In this document: positions 27,600 to 36,397 of the stretch, piece by piece
How positions within the stretch are numbered: position 1 is the stretch's first letter
How the letters are laid out: each line of letters starts with the position of its first letter
Source of the DNA: Acidipila rosea
GTDB lineage: Bacteria > Acidobacteriota > Terriglobia > Terriglobales > Acidobacteriaceae
Direction of reading: 5' to 3'
Length of the DNA: 64,000 nt
Assembly: GCF_004339725.1 (NCBI RefSeq)
Contig: NZ_SMGK01000007.1
Span: 62,001-126,000 of the forward strand
Made by a program: the position numbers and the translations under genes
Notes under the pieces: model-generated
Databases searched by the model: none
What the model was told of the DNA's origin: nothing
What the model saw: the letters and a program-made list of their open reading frames with translations, nothing else

Positions 27600-28157
27600 C
27601 TATTCACCAACGGGCGACGGCGATTGAGCGACTACCCGGGCACTGCCGACGATTTCTATCAATGAGTCGCCGGGGATCCATTCAAGAGCCATGCAAGCGC
27701 GGGAAGGAGCCCGGCCCGGGCTGAAGTATGTCCCGTAGATCTTGTTAAGCGCGTCATACTGTACCTTGTGGGCATCGAACCTTGCCCTGCCGGTAGGCAT
27801 AGGGATGTTGTCTGCGAGAGGCAGGCAAAGAAAGACCTCCAGATGGATGATGCTGTCCATGGTGCAGCCTGCACTTTCAATTGACTTTTTAAGCGCCTCC
27901 ATGGTGCGGGTGACATGCTTCTCAAATGGATCAGTTACGAGCACATGATCCTCTTTGGAGTAGCCGTCATTCGAGCCTGTGCCAGAGAAGTAGTAGATGT
28001 CATTGTGTATATGTTTGTTACTGCTGGCGCGATGAGTTCTTTCTTGCATGGGTACACCAGCAGGAGCCTGCTGCGAGAATAGACGTGGGGCACCGGCTAT
28101 GGCAGCCGTCATTGCTGCTATTTTGCCAAAGAAACTCCGTCGAGTGTCTATCTGCAC
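27600..28157 (-). CDS. Tat-exported RidA-family protein
   Basis: 185 residues from a GTG start with GGAGGAG 7 nt upstream. The N-terminus has DTRRSFFGKIAAM, a twin-arginine signal, followed by a RidA/YjgF fold of about 135 residues. The strand RAPSRACMALEWIPGDSLIEI keeps the Arg that binds the carboxylate in active RidA proteins. RidA hydrolyses imine/enamine intermediates left by PLP enzymes to 2-keto acids. Lying directly upstream of an exported PLP enzyme, it probably processes that product outside the cytoplasm. RidA proteins are normally cytoplasmic, so export is notable. Function by context is inference. Confidence 0.8.
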   Translation of the reverse strand: MQIDTRRSFFGKIAAMTAAIAGAPRLFSQQAPAGVPMQERTHRASSNKHIHNDIYYFSGTGSNDGYSKEDHVLVTDPFEKHVTRTMEALKKSIESAGCTMDSIIHLEVFLCLPLADNIPMPTGRARFDAHKVQYDALNKIYGTYFSPGRAPSRACMALEWIPGDSLIEIVGSARVVAQSPSPVGE

Positions 28158-28426
28158 AAATGGTCTCCTCCACCTTCATCTGGCTCTTGCCCCACTATGT
28201 GGCTATGCTTTATCAACGTGGATGCTGAGGGCCTTCAGGTGTCGAACTGCTGAAATCGTACAACCTTATAGAGCGTTATACATGGCTTAGGTAGGCGAAG
28301 TTCAAGCACTGATCGCTAACGATGTGCGAATATTGGTCCCGATACCACAATGCGGACCTTGTACCCGTTAGTACGATTGTGAAAGACCATAGGTGCACGG
28401 GAAGAACGAGCGGTGCTTTATTTCGC

Positions 28427-28441
28427 CAGAACGTGGAAACG
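28427..28441 (+). promoter_or_regulatory. Candidate regulon motif, copy A
   Basis: CAGAACGTGGAAACG differs at one base from CAGAATGTGGAAACG at 39782-39796, upstream of the TonB receptor. The binding protein is unknown. Confidence 0.4.
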
Positions 28442-28556
28442 AGTCTTGAATCTGTCGTCATAGTGAGGGCAGGGTATTCGACAGCCAATCTCGCTGCGAT
28501 ATTCCATGCTCAAAAACATCCGACATACTGCACCTGGCCGATATTTCTTTAGCAGA

Positions 28557-28568
28557 ACTTTCCACATT
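28557..28568 (-). promoter_or_regulatory. Candidate regulon motif, copy B
   Basis: On the minus strand AATGTGGAAAGT shares its first ten bases with the site at 39785-39794. It lies about 100 bp before the glycosidase start. Confidence 0.35.
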
Positions 28569-28665
28569 AGAAGTGGGGCTTGTTATCGTGCTTGTCATGG
28601 AAGGTCGCCAGCTTTTAGGGATCCTCAACTGAAGCGACGCGGCATTTGAAGTTTGGAGGTTGTCA

Positions 28666-30852
28666 ATGAAAGTTGCACTCTATCTGCTGTTGCGCGCTAC
28701 ATTTCTCCTGTTCTTCTTTGCCTCATCTGTCGTCAATAGTTTCGCGTCTCCTCGCCAAAGCGCAAAAGCAGGTTTGAAGGATAAAGCAAGCTTGATTACG
28801 TTGCAGTCAAGTCTTGTCACCATCGAATACCACCAACAAACCGGAATGATGGATATTCTGTGGAGTGATGGTCATAAGCTTCTTGGCATTTCCAGTGGCG
28901 CACAACTATCGAATGGGTCGACTATTTCTACGACCATGTACCCTGCCCATACTCTCCTGCAGACGAATCAGGGAGTGGAGGGTAGCTCCGTCTCTGCAGC
29001 CTTAACTGGACGTGAGTACACCGTCCGCAGCACAGGGCCGGGACTTCCAGCCTTTCTGCAGCATATCTGGATTTATAACGACAAGCCCTTCATTGCGATT
29101 GAGGCTGAACTTGGTGCTGATGCGAGCGCAATCGGCACCAGGCACTTTGATGTGGTCGAGTTTCATGGCGCGAATGCAGTGCAGATTCACGCGGCCGCGA
29201 GACTACGACTTTTACACGTACCTTTCGACAACGACATGTGGTTCCGCTACATCAGTTGGCCGATTGCAGAGATGAAGACGGCGGGAAAGTATTCGAGCAG
29301 CGAAGTAACTGCAATTTACGATAATGTCAGCCGAGAAGGACTCATCCTGGGATCTATCACCCACGACACTTGGAAGACTGCAATCGATGCCCATGCCGCA
29401 AATGGTGAACTGGCGGACTTGGATGTATATGGGGGCATCTCATCTCCAACAGGCGTGCGTACGGACACGCATGACACGGTCCCGCATGGGATTGTGCATG
29501 GTTCAAGGGTTATTTCTCCCCGCATCTTTATCGGCTCCTATTCGGACTGGCGAAATGGTTTGGAAGCCTATGGTGCAGCAAATGCCGCCATCCGACCACC
29601 GCTGGTGTGGCCAGCGGGTGCGCCCGTGGGCTGGAATAGCTGGGCGGCGTATGCCGAAAAGATTAATTATGACCGCTACCTGGGATCAGCTGCATTCGTG
29701 CACAACTCGCTTGTGCCACAAGGATTTGGACGGAATAAGGTGGTCTACATCAACCTGGATGCTTTCTGGTCAAATCTTGACGCAGTGCAGCTCGCAGATG
29801 CGGTGAGAACCATTAAAGCAATGCATATATCCGATGGTACTCAGTTTGAGCCTGGAATCTATTGGACGCCTTTCGCCTATTGGTCTGACAATCTGGATGC
29901 TTGTGTCGAAGGCACCGGAATGAAGTATCGATATCGTGACATCATGCTCAAAGCGCCTGATGGAAGCTTTCTTCCCAAGGTCGACGGTGGGCGCCCGCTC
30001 GACCCGTCTTCGCCTGGGACGAAGGCGCGGACAATCTACTTCATCAAAGAGTTTCAGGCGCTGGGGTTCCAATATTTGAAGCTGGACTTTCTTTCGCACG
30101 GTGCTCTCGAAGGGGTCCATGCGGACCCGGCCATCCAGACTGGGATACAGGCTTTCAACGAGGGTATGCAACAGATTGTCGATGAGGCAGGGAATCGCAT
30201 GTTCTTGAGTCTCTCGATTGCACCACTCTTCCCCTCAGGTTACGGCCACGCGCGCCGCCTTTCGTGTGACACCAAAGGACACATGAGCGGTGGTGATCAG
30301 AGCACTGAGTACATGCTGAACTCACTCACTTATGGGTGGTGGACGGCTGGCTCTCTGTACATCGCTGACCCGGATCACGTTGTCCTCGGCGAGAAAGCTG
30401 ATCATGGAGCGCGAAGCGTAACAGAAGGGAAAAGTCGTCTGCTCTCAGCGATCATCAGTGGTGGCATGATCTTGGACAGCAGTCGCCTGGCAGATGATCC
30501 ACAGGGCAGGCAACTAGCTGCGCAGGTCTATAACGCTCGCGATCTCTTCCAGGTTGCCAATGAGCAAAAGGTATTTCGCCCAGTTGAAGGCGATACCGGT
30601 GATCGCGCCGCCTCGGCGTTTGTGCGGCCCTTCAAAGGAGGATTCTATCTGGCCCTTTTCAATTACGATGAACTGCAGCCTCAGACCATTACGGTGCCAC
30701 TCGCGCGTATTGATCCGGCGCTCGCAACTGCCACCGCAGTATCCGTGATCGAGGTTGAGACGGGTAGGAAGTTGCCGGAAGCGCATGGCACAGTCTCGAT
30801 ACAGCTTATGCCCGCGGAGTCGAAACTCGTCGCATTGCGTCGACAGCAATAG
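28666..30852 (+). CDS. Secreted clan GH-D glycosidase (GH27/GH36-like, melibiase type)
   Basis: 728 residues with an N-terminal signal peptide (hydrophobic to about FASSVVNSFAS, residue 29). The N-terminal half is beta-rich (about 40-300). A TIM barrel follows, with GWNSWAAY, VVYINLDAFW, and YLKLDFLSHG carrying the probable nucleophile Asp, then a C-terminal beta domain. These are features of the clan that contains alpha-galactosidases and also beta-L-arabinopyranosidases (GH27). With two GH127-type enzymes nearby, an L-arabinose or galactose linkage in a plant glycan is plausible. The start ATG at 28666 has GGAGG six bases upstream; an earlier in-frame TTG at 28660 is less likely. The family is fairly sure, the substrate is not. 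Confidence 0.75.
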   Translation: MKVALYLLLRATFLLFFFASSVVNSFASPRQSAKAGLKDKASLITLQSSLVTIEYHQQTGMMDILWSDGHKLLGISSGAQLSNGSTISTTMYPAHTLLQTNQGVEGSSVSAALTGREYTVRSTGPGLPAFLQHIWIYNDKPFIAIEAELGADASAIGTRHFDVVEFHGANAVQIHAAARLRLLHVPFDNDMWFRYISWPIAEMKTAGKYSSSEVTAIYDNVSREGLILGSITHDTWKTAIDAHAANGELADLDVYGGISSPTGVRTDTHDTVPHGIVHGSRVISPRIFIGSYSDWRNGLEAYGAANAAIRPPLVWPAGAPVGWNSWAAYAEKINYDRYLGSAAFVHNSLVPQGFGRNKVVYINLDAFWSNLDAVQLADAVRTIKAMHISDGTQFEPGIYWTPFAYWSDNLDACVEGTGMKYRYRDIMLKAPDGSFLPKVDGGRPLDPSSPGTKARTIYFIKEFQALGFQYLKLDFLSHGALEGVHADPAIQTGIQAFNEGMQQIVDEAGNRMFLSLSIAPLFPSGYGHARRLSCDTKGHMSGGDQSTEYMLNSLTYGWWTAGSLYIADPDHVVLGEKADHGARSVTEGKSRLLSAIISGGMILDSSRLADDPQGRQLAAQVYNARDLFQVANEQKVFRPVEGDTGDRAASAFVRPFKGGFYLALFNYDELQPQTITVPLARIDPALATATAVSVIEVETGRKLPEAHGTVSIQLMPAESKLVALRRQQ

Positions 30853-30901
30853 CTTCGATCCGGACATGCAGCAATACTTCGCATCGCTGAAAGGAGAACG
30901 C

Positions 30902-31834
30902 ATGTATAGAGTTATGTCGGCTCTACTGGTTTGCCTTGCGGCCGTCACGCCTGCCTTTTCGCAAGTAAAGACCACGAAGCAGCAAATCATGTTCTACACC
31001 TCAGGATGGAAGGGACCGCGTTTTCAGGACGGTCGTCCGAAGATCCCAGATGATCTACTCAAGCGCGCCCTGGACGTCTCCATCGAAGATGTGTGGGACT
31101 ACCTTCACGAACGCGGATACAAGTGCCAATTCGAAGCCGGTTGGCAGGCTCTCCATATTGCCAGGCCGTTTGCGGGCCGAGCCCTGACGTCTCAGTACAT
31201 GCCTATGCGGCCAGATATGGCTCAAGCTATCGCGATCGAAGGCAAAGCAGAGGGGCGCCTGGGCGATACCAATAGTTGGCCTATTAACGAATTACAGCCG
31301 GGAGATGTTTATGTTGCGGATGGTTTCGGAAAAATAGTTGAAGGCACACTGATTGGTTCTAACCTGGGTAGCGGAATCGCTGCACATACACGCGCAGGAT
31401 TTATCTTTGACGCCGGTATCCGCGACCAGGAGGAGAACCGGAAGATACCTGATTTGAATGGATTCTATCGGGGCTATGACCCTTCTGCCTGGGCTGACAT
31501 GATATTGACCTCTATCAACTCGCCGGTCCGCATTGGACGAGCGATTGTGTTGCCCGGAGATCTGGTTTTGGCGAAGACTGATGGGGTAATCTTTATCCCC
31601 GCAATTTTGGCTGAAGACGCGATCAGTTCAGCTGAGTTCACGAATCTTCAGGATGCCTTCAACTTTCAGTTGAACCGTGCTGGCGAGAACGGAGCTGAAT
31701 TTGAAGGTGGATGGACAGCCCGAAAGTATGACGCTTTCGCCAAGTGGATTGATGCTCACCCAGAGAAGTTGAAGATGCCGAAGGCTGAATTCGATACACT
31801 CCTTGCAAAGAAGCAACACGAGAAAGCAGACTGA
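30902..31834 (+). CDS. Secreted RraA-family protein (aldolase/decarboxylase-like)
   Basis: 310 residues from an ATG with AAGGAGAA upstream, 49 bp after the glycosidase, so co-transcribed. A Sec signal peptide ends near TPAFSQ (about residue 20). The RraA/HMG-aldolase fold (about 60-260) shows the substrate/metal loop GSNLGSGIAAHTRAGFIFDAGIRD, given here in two parts, with the conserved Arg-Asp, and PGDLVLAKTDGVIFIP. Enzymatic relatives cleave 4-hydroxy-4-methyl-2-oxoglutarate or decarboxylate oxaloacetate; the RNase E inhibitor RraA is a specialised cytoplasmic member and cannot be the role of an exported protein. Together with the exported PLP and RidA proteins it could act on a 2-keto acid outside the cytoplasm. 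Confidence 0.78.
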   Translation: MYRVMSALLVCLAAVTPAFSQVKTTKQQIMFYTSGWKGPRFQDGRPKIPDDLLKRALDVSIEDVWDYLHERGYKCQFEAGWQALHIARPFAGRALTSQYMPMRPDMAQAIAIEGKAEGRLGDTNSWPINELQPGDVYVADGFGKIVEGTLIGSNLGSGIAAHTRAGFIFDAGIRDQEENRKIPDLNGFYRGYDPSAWADMILTSINSPVRIGRAIVLPGDLVLAKTDGVIFIPAILAEDAISSAEFTNLQDAFNFQLNRAGENGAEFEGGWTARKYDAFAKWIDAHPEKLKMPKAEFDTLLAKKQHEKAD

Positions 31835-31891
31835 TCTGATTTCGGTGAGGGGCGCAGTGCTTCACCCGCGGACCAGCTACTCGTGAGTAAA

Positions 31892-31926
31892 GTGCCAGGG
31901 CAGGCTGAATGGGCCTGCCCTGGCAC
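31892..31926. terminator. Perfect 14-bp hairpin between convergent genes
   Basis: GTGCCAGGGCAGGC pairs exactly with GCCTGCCCTGGCAC around a 7-nt loop. On the minus strand it is followed by TTTAC, so it may end the GH127 transcript; on the plus strand no T-run follows. It lies between the RraA and GH127 stops. Confidence 0.5.
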
Positions 31927-32014
31927 CATAGCGCAATCAGAAATCTGGCCGCTTGTCCGGCGGCTGATGCTGGTTTGAGCATGAGCCTGTCGTACGATTC
32001 TTCCTCTACATAAT

Positions 32015-34096
32015 TCAGACTTCTGCGGCTGCAGCGGCAGGTATCCAGACTTGCATGGAAGTAGGCTCACGGTTGTTCCATGCGTAATAGGGAATCATTT
32101 TGAGTGATGTAGGAGCGCATCCCGCAGTCGTACGGTCCAGCTCCGGCTGGTAAAGACTATCTGGCTGAGCGGCAGGCATGAGCACCCCCGGATGAGAAAG
32201 AACAACAACACCATCGAGGAGTTGTGCGTCGTAGTGCATCTCAGTCGCCGGGGAAAGACGGGCAGCATATAGCGGGAACTGGGCAGGATCATGACCAGCA
32301 GGCTGATCCATCTGTTCCATGCAGTAAACAATGGGGCCCCGTTGCAGCGCGATGCGTCCTGTGTCATCTGCAACAGCCGGATTTGCATGGATCACCTGAG
32401 GCTCCATGTCAAATATCAGTTGAATCATGTCATTAGGCTTCCAGCGGCGCCGCAATGCAAGGTAATGCCCTGCTACCACACCTTCCACGGACGATCCATT
32501 TACTTTGACGCGGGAGTGCTTTGACCAGCCAGGGATTCTAACGAAGACTGTGAAGATCTCAGAAGCTTGCGGAGTCACTGTAATAGCTACCTCTCCGTCC
32601 CAGGGATACTCTGTCTTTTGCGTCAGACGCAGAGGTGTCCCGCTGGCAAGATGCCAGTTCATCTCGGAGTTGTCATAAAGGTGGACATAAACTCCCTCCT
32701 CAGATGTTCCATACATATAGCCAGGAAGGGAAGCAAGTGTCCTTTCCAGGTTGGGCGGACAGCATGTGGTGTCATACCAGGGATTTCGGATCTTGTCTCC
32801 TGTCGAGGAATCGTAAGCTAGCGGATTGCGATAGCAGTAGAGCTTTCCATTAAGGGACATGCCGGAGTTTATACCGTTGTAGAGGGCGCGCTCGATTACA
32901 TCCGTGTGTCGCGCATCTCCTGTGGCAGCGAGCATTCGCCAGTTCCACATCATGTTTCCGATGGCCGCGCAGCTTTCTCCATAAGCACGAGCATTCGGTA
33001 GCTCATAAGGATTGCCGAAGGATTCCCCTTCGCTGCGAGCGCCGACCCCGCCCGTGATGTACATCTGGTCTGTGATCAGATCGGTCCAGAGTGTATTGAG
33101 AGTGTGCAGATAAGCTGGATCGCCGGTTTCCAGATAGTAATCTGTGGCGCCACAGCAGGCGTACATGGCGCGAACGGCATGGCCTTCAAGTTTGGTACGC
33201 GAGGTAAACGGTATTCCACAGAACATGTAAACAATTTGGCTGGGTTTGAGCGGAATACGGCTGTCACCCTGCAAAATATAGCCCGCCAGATCAAGATATT
33301 TGCGATTGCCGGTAGTGCGATAGAGTTCGATCAGCGACATCTCGATTTCAGGATGGCCGGCAACAATGGGTTTCTGGTTTACGCCGGGTCCATAGTTAGG
33401 CAGTAAGAAGTTATCTACGAATCGTATGCCTGCATCAAGCAGGGTAGGGTCACCTGTAGCCCGGTAGTATGCGATAGATCCTTGAAGTAGATGCCCGATG
33501 TTGTAGAGTTCATGGCCGCGCTCCTGTGTGAGAGGAAGCATGCGCTCTGCAGCGCGATCGCCCACATAGTAAGTGTTCAGATAGCCGCTTGGCTCTTGCG
33601 CGGCAACTATCTCGCTGATCATTTTGGCAACTGTCTCACGCAAGGCAGGTTGGTCGCTACTTTGCAGGACGAAGCCTACTGCCTCCGTCCACTTATAGAT
33701 ATCCGAGTCGGAGTAAACGGGGCCTTGCTGCGGCTTGCTGGACTTGTCCTCAAGCCGAAGAAAGTTATCCATACGTCCATGCGCAAGGAGTTCGTCGTGC
33801 ATGCTGGGAATGCTGCTTTCAACGTTGGTTGTACGTCGCTTCGACCAGAAGCCATCTGTAATGACGACTGCGCGAATCGGCACAGTCTTCACCTTTGCAT
33901 GAGGAGAGTTAGAAAGATCAATAATTCCTTCGTCTCGCCACCGATTGGCAGACAGGCGCGCATCAGCGGCATAGGCTCCAGTCTGCACAGGTTGAGCGGC
34001 AAAGGAACTAGCGGGCATCAGCGCGGTAGCTGCGGTAACGCTGGCTGCCCGGGAGAGAAAGGTTCGGCGGCTCATCTTTGTGCGGATAGTTCTCAT
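32015..34096 (-). CDS. Tat-exported GH127 beta-L-arabinofuranosidase-like enzyme
   Basis: 693 residues. MSRRTFLSRAASVTAATALM is a twin-arginine signal (Met at residue 7 of the chosen start). The long helical barrel matches the GH127/DUF1680 family: Glu374 and Cys376 (GESC) and the pair Cys445-Cys446 (TTCCPPN) correspond to the zinc/catalytic cysteine centre of the characterised Bifidobacterium enzyme HypBA1, where Cys is the nucleophile. The start at 34096 follows AGGAGA; an earlier codon at 34120 is possible. Expected product is L-arabinose from beta-1,2-arabinofuranosides. It follows the second GH127-type gene by 105 bp and forms an operon with it. Confidence 0.88.
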   Translation of the reverse strand: MRTIRTKMSRRTFLSRAASVTAATALMPASSFAAQPVQTGAYAADARLSANRWRDEGIIDLSNSPHAKVKTVPIRAVVITDGFWSKRRTTNVESSIPSMHDELLAHGRMDNFLRLEDKSSKPQQGPVYSDSDIYKWTEAVGFVLQSSDQPALRETVAKMISEIVAAQEPSGYLNTYYVGDRAAERMLPLTQERGHELYNIGHLLQGSIAYYRATGDPTLLDAGIRFVDNFLLPNYGPGVNQKPIVAGHPEIEMSLIELYRTTGNRKYLDLAGYILQGDSRIPLKPSQIVYMFCGIPFTSRTKLEGHAVRAMYACCGATDYYLETGDPAYLHTLNTLWTDLITDQMYITGGVGARSEGESFGNPYELPNARAYGESCAAIGNMMWNWRMLAATGDARHTDVIERALYNGINSGMSLNGKLYCYRNPLAYDSSTGDKIRNPWYDTTCCPPNLERTLASLPGYMYGTSEEGVYVHLYDNSEMNWHLASGTPLRLTQKTEYPWDGEVAITVTPQASEIFTVFVRIPGWSKHSRVKVNGSSVEGVVAGHYLALRRRWKPNDMIQLIFDMEPQVIHANPAVADDTGRIALQRGPIVYCMEQMDQPAGHDPAQFPLYAARLSPATEMHYDAQLLDGVVVLSHPGVLMPAAQPDSLYQPELDRTTAGCAPTSLKMIPYYAWNNREPTSMQVWIPAAAAAEV

Positions 34097-34201
34097 GGCA
34101 TCTCCTGGGCGAGCAGGCACAACTAATGGCCGCCGCCCTCATTCCTTGGATTTATATCGCTCTGCATTCAGTCACTTGAGTTTCATTAAGCAGGAGAAGG
34201 A

Positions 34202-36046
34202 TCAGCTCTCCAACTCTTGATAGAGTCGATACTTTTCGTTCCGGATGGTAGGAAAGCTCACCATCCTAACCTCTTTGGAGGAAGAATTCACCCGCCATTC
34301 TTTCGACCCGTTTGAAATCTGTCGGGCCGACATCAATTGCTGGCGTGTGAAGCTTCCCGGTGTATCCCCGATTGCGAAGAGCGTTAGCGGGCCTTGCATC
34401 AATGCGACAACCCGGGGATGCTGTGGATCAACTGCCTCCAATTGAAGTGGCATATTTAAGGTTAGTTCTACTCGATCTCCATTTCTCCACTCCTGCTGGA
34501 GTGTGGCCCAGGTGCCCGGGATCAATTGCACATTAGAGCGCCGTCCATTGACCGCCACTGTGCTTCCAGGTCCTGCCCATGCAGGAATTCGAAGACGGAT
34601 TGCAAACTGTTCCGGGCGGTCCATTTTTACCTCTAAACTTGTCTCAGGAAGATAGGGATAGTTCGTCTGTTGTACGAGACTTACCCTTGCTCCACCCTGG
34701 CGCCATGTAACACGTGAAGGAACATAGAGGTTTACATAGACTCCATCCCCGTCGTGAAAGTAAGAACTGATGCCATAGTCGGCGGTGATCTGAGGAAAAG
34801 TACCCGAACAGCATGGCCACTTATCCGGGTGAAAGAACTTGGACCCGGAATTGTTGTAGTCCGAGTAATAGAAGCTATGGCCGTCAGGCTGAATGGGCCT
34901 GGCACCAAGAATCGTGTTATAGAGCACCTTCTCCATGCTGTCGCCATATCTGCTATCTCCGGTCGCCCGCATCAAATAGCGGGCAATCTTGAAGTGGCCA
35001 TAGGCGCCGCAGGGCGTCTCGAAGCTCGCATGCGTCTTGGTGAGGCTTGCTCCCAGATCCCCGCTGCCTGGCGCACGGAAGCTTTCGTCTGGGCCCCATC
35101 CACCGGTAGCAAAACTCTGTGTTGTGCGCACGAAATCGAAACCATTGTGTGCCGCTCGCAGGTACTTCTCGCTGCCCATTACTAACCAGGCTTGCGCAGC
35201 GGAGCTAAGCGCGTTGACATGGCTGTAGGCATGTTCACCTGGGAGTATATTCTGCCCCGCCGCAAGTGGATCGAAATACTTCTGGTCCTGCAGATAGCGA
35301 ATTGCGAGTTGTCGAAAGCGCGTTCCTGCCCCACGCTTATATGCCAGGAATAAATTCTCCGGCAGGGTATAGCTTTCATCCCAGGTGTAGGCAATGTTGG
35401 GATGTGGCCTCGCTGCCATTTCAGGACGTGTTAGGGCACGCTCCGGCAGGAAGGGCAGAACAGCGTCTGTCGCATGATTCAGTACATCAAGTGCATTCGT
35501 TGAGCCGGCAAACTGGTGAGCATCGATGAGTCCGCAGTTAGTCTTGTCAAAGGTATATGCCGGCAGGCAATACCCGACATAGAATTTCCTGCTAACTGTG
35601 GGAGCAAAACCTTCGACGAGCCTCTGTACCTTCTGCTGGGTTGGCTTGTCACCAGTGATTGCATAGGCGCGTGCCAGCCCTGAGAGGTATTGGCCGAAGC
35701 TATGTCCGGGTATATAGCCCGTCATATTATGGGGCGGGTCGAAAACCTTTGAATAGGAATACCAGCCACCCATGTCTTCGCCCGGAGCCGCAAGCCCGGC
35801 ACTCTGGCGAAAGGGTTTGAGGAGTGCATCCTCGCTCAGGTTCATGAAAAATGCATGATTGGTGTTGAACTGATCGAGCATTGGGCCGTCTAGCAATTGC
35901 ACGTCACTATAGGAGAACTGAGAAAGTTTTGTTCGGGGTGGTTGCGGCGCCTGCTGGCTGAAGAGGGGCCCCTGCCGCGAGACGGCTTGCAGTGCCGCCG
36001 CTGTGGCGCTCGCCTTGAGAAATGTTCTGCGTGAGAAATACGTCAT
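34202..36046 (-). CDS. Second Tat-exported GH127-superfamily (DUF1680) enzyme
   Basis: 614 residues. The signal FSRRTFLKAS fits the SRRxFLK Tat consensus exactly. The (alpha/alpha)6 barrel carries Glu343 and Cys346 (ETPC) and Cys412-Cys413 (WPCCSGTF). The Glu-Cys spacing is two residues rather than one as in the neighbouring GH127, so it is a different subgroup, perhaps closer to GH146, and its linkage specificity may differ. The start ATG at 36046 follows AGGAG; the frame upstream of it is open for 62 codons but shows no signal peptide. The two enzymes probably act on successive bonds of one glycan. Confidence 0.8.
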   Translation of the reverse strand: MTYFSRRTFLKASATAAALQAVSRQGPLFSQQAPQPPRTKLSQFSYSDVQLLDGPMLDQFNTNHAFFMNLSEDALLKPFRQSAGLAAPGEDMGGWYSYSKVFDPPHNMTGYIPGHSFGQYLSGLARAYAITGDKPTQQKVQRLVEGFAPTVSRKFYVGYCLPAYTFDKTNCGLIDAHQFAGSTNALDVLNHATDAVLPFLPERALTRPEMAARPHPNIAYTWDESYTLPENLFLAYKRGAGTRFRQLAIRYLQDQKYFDPLAAGQNILPGEHAYSHVNALSSAAQAWLVMGSEKYLRAAHNGFDFVRTTQSFATGGWGPDESFRAPGSGDLGASLTKTHASFETPCGAYGHFKIARYLMRATGDSRYGDSMEKVLYNTILGARPIQPDGHSFYYSDYNNSGSKFFHPDKWPCCSGTFPQITADYGISSYFHDGDGVYVNLYVPSRVTWRQGGARVSLVQQTNYPYLPETSLEVKMDRPEQFAIRLRIPAWAGPGSTVAVNGRRSNVQLIPGTWATLQQEWRNGDRVELTLNMPLQLEAVDPQHPRVVALMQGPLTLFAIGDTPGSFTRQQLMSARQISNGSKEWRVNSSSKEVRMVSFPTIRNEKYRLYQELES

Positions 36047-36190
36047 AACGCTCCTGCAATGTTGGACGGATGCAGCCGCCCGAGTGGGGTATTTACCGAC
36101 TGGAAGCAGGCGTCGATGGTGCTGCCTGTAAGAGGTGCTTCGCACGTACCTGGGTTCTGCCTTCGTAACTGTGTGGTGACGGCAAGATAG

Positions 36191-36205
36191 CTGAATGTGG
36201 CAACC
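36191..36205 (+). promoter_or_regulatory. Candidate regulon motif, weak copy C
   Basis: CTGAATGTGGCAACC matches the receptor-upstream site CAGAATGTGGAAACG at 12 of 15 bases, about 145 bp before the GH127 start. Confidence 0.3.
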
Positions 36206-36320
36206 AGATGTTGAGCAGACTTCGCCAAGCACGCAGAAGTGAGCGGCGAGACTGGTTCTACGTATTTGTCTTGATGATCCATTACCGAGTATTTGGATTC
36301 CGCTCTAGAAGCATCGTGAA

Positions 36321-36343
36321 CGCGCTGGCCTTAAGCCAGCGCG
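36321..36343. terminator. Hairpin after the TonB receptor gene
   Basis: CGCGCTGGC and GCCAGCGCG form a perfect 9-bp stem around CTTAA, 55 nt past the receptor stop. There is no clear U-tract on the minus strand. Confidence 0.45.
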
Positions 36344-36397
36344 CTCGTCGAATTTACTCTGCATGATAGGCATACTCCGTCTATTGACGGAGCTTCA

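Larger units (their letters stand above)
28158..28665. other. 508-bp divergent intergenic region
   Basis: Separates the ridA-like gene (minus) from the clan GH-D glycosidase (plus). I see no credible coding sequence or RNA gene. It is more AT-rich than its flanks and carries two copies of a motif also found before the TonB receptor (28427-28441 and 28557-28568). A convincing -35/-10 pair was not found for either gene. Confidence 0.6.
36047..36397. other. 351-bp intergenic region before the GH127 operon
   Basis: Lies between the TonB receptor stop and the second GH127 gene. It contains a hairpin (36321-36343) and a weaker copy of the recurrent motif (36191-36205). I see no coding sequence or RNA gene here. 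Confidence 0.6.

Noticed and set aside
30902-31834. RNase E inhibitor RraA
   Set aside because: A signal peptide sends it out of the cytoplasm and it keeps the Arg-Asp of the enzymatic aldolase/decarboxylase members.
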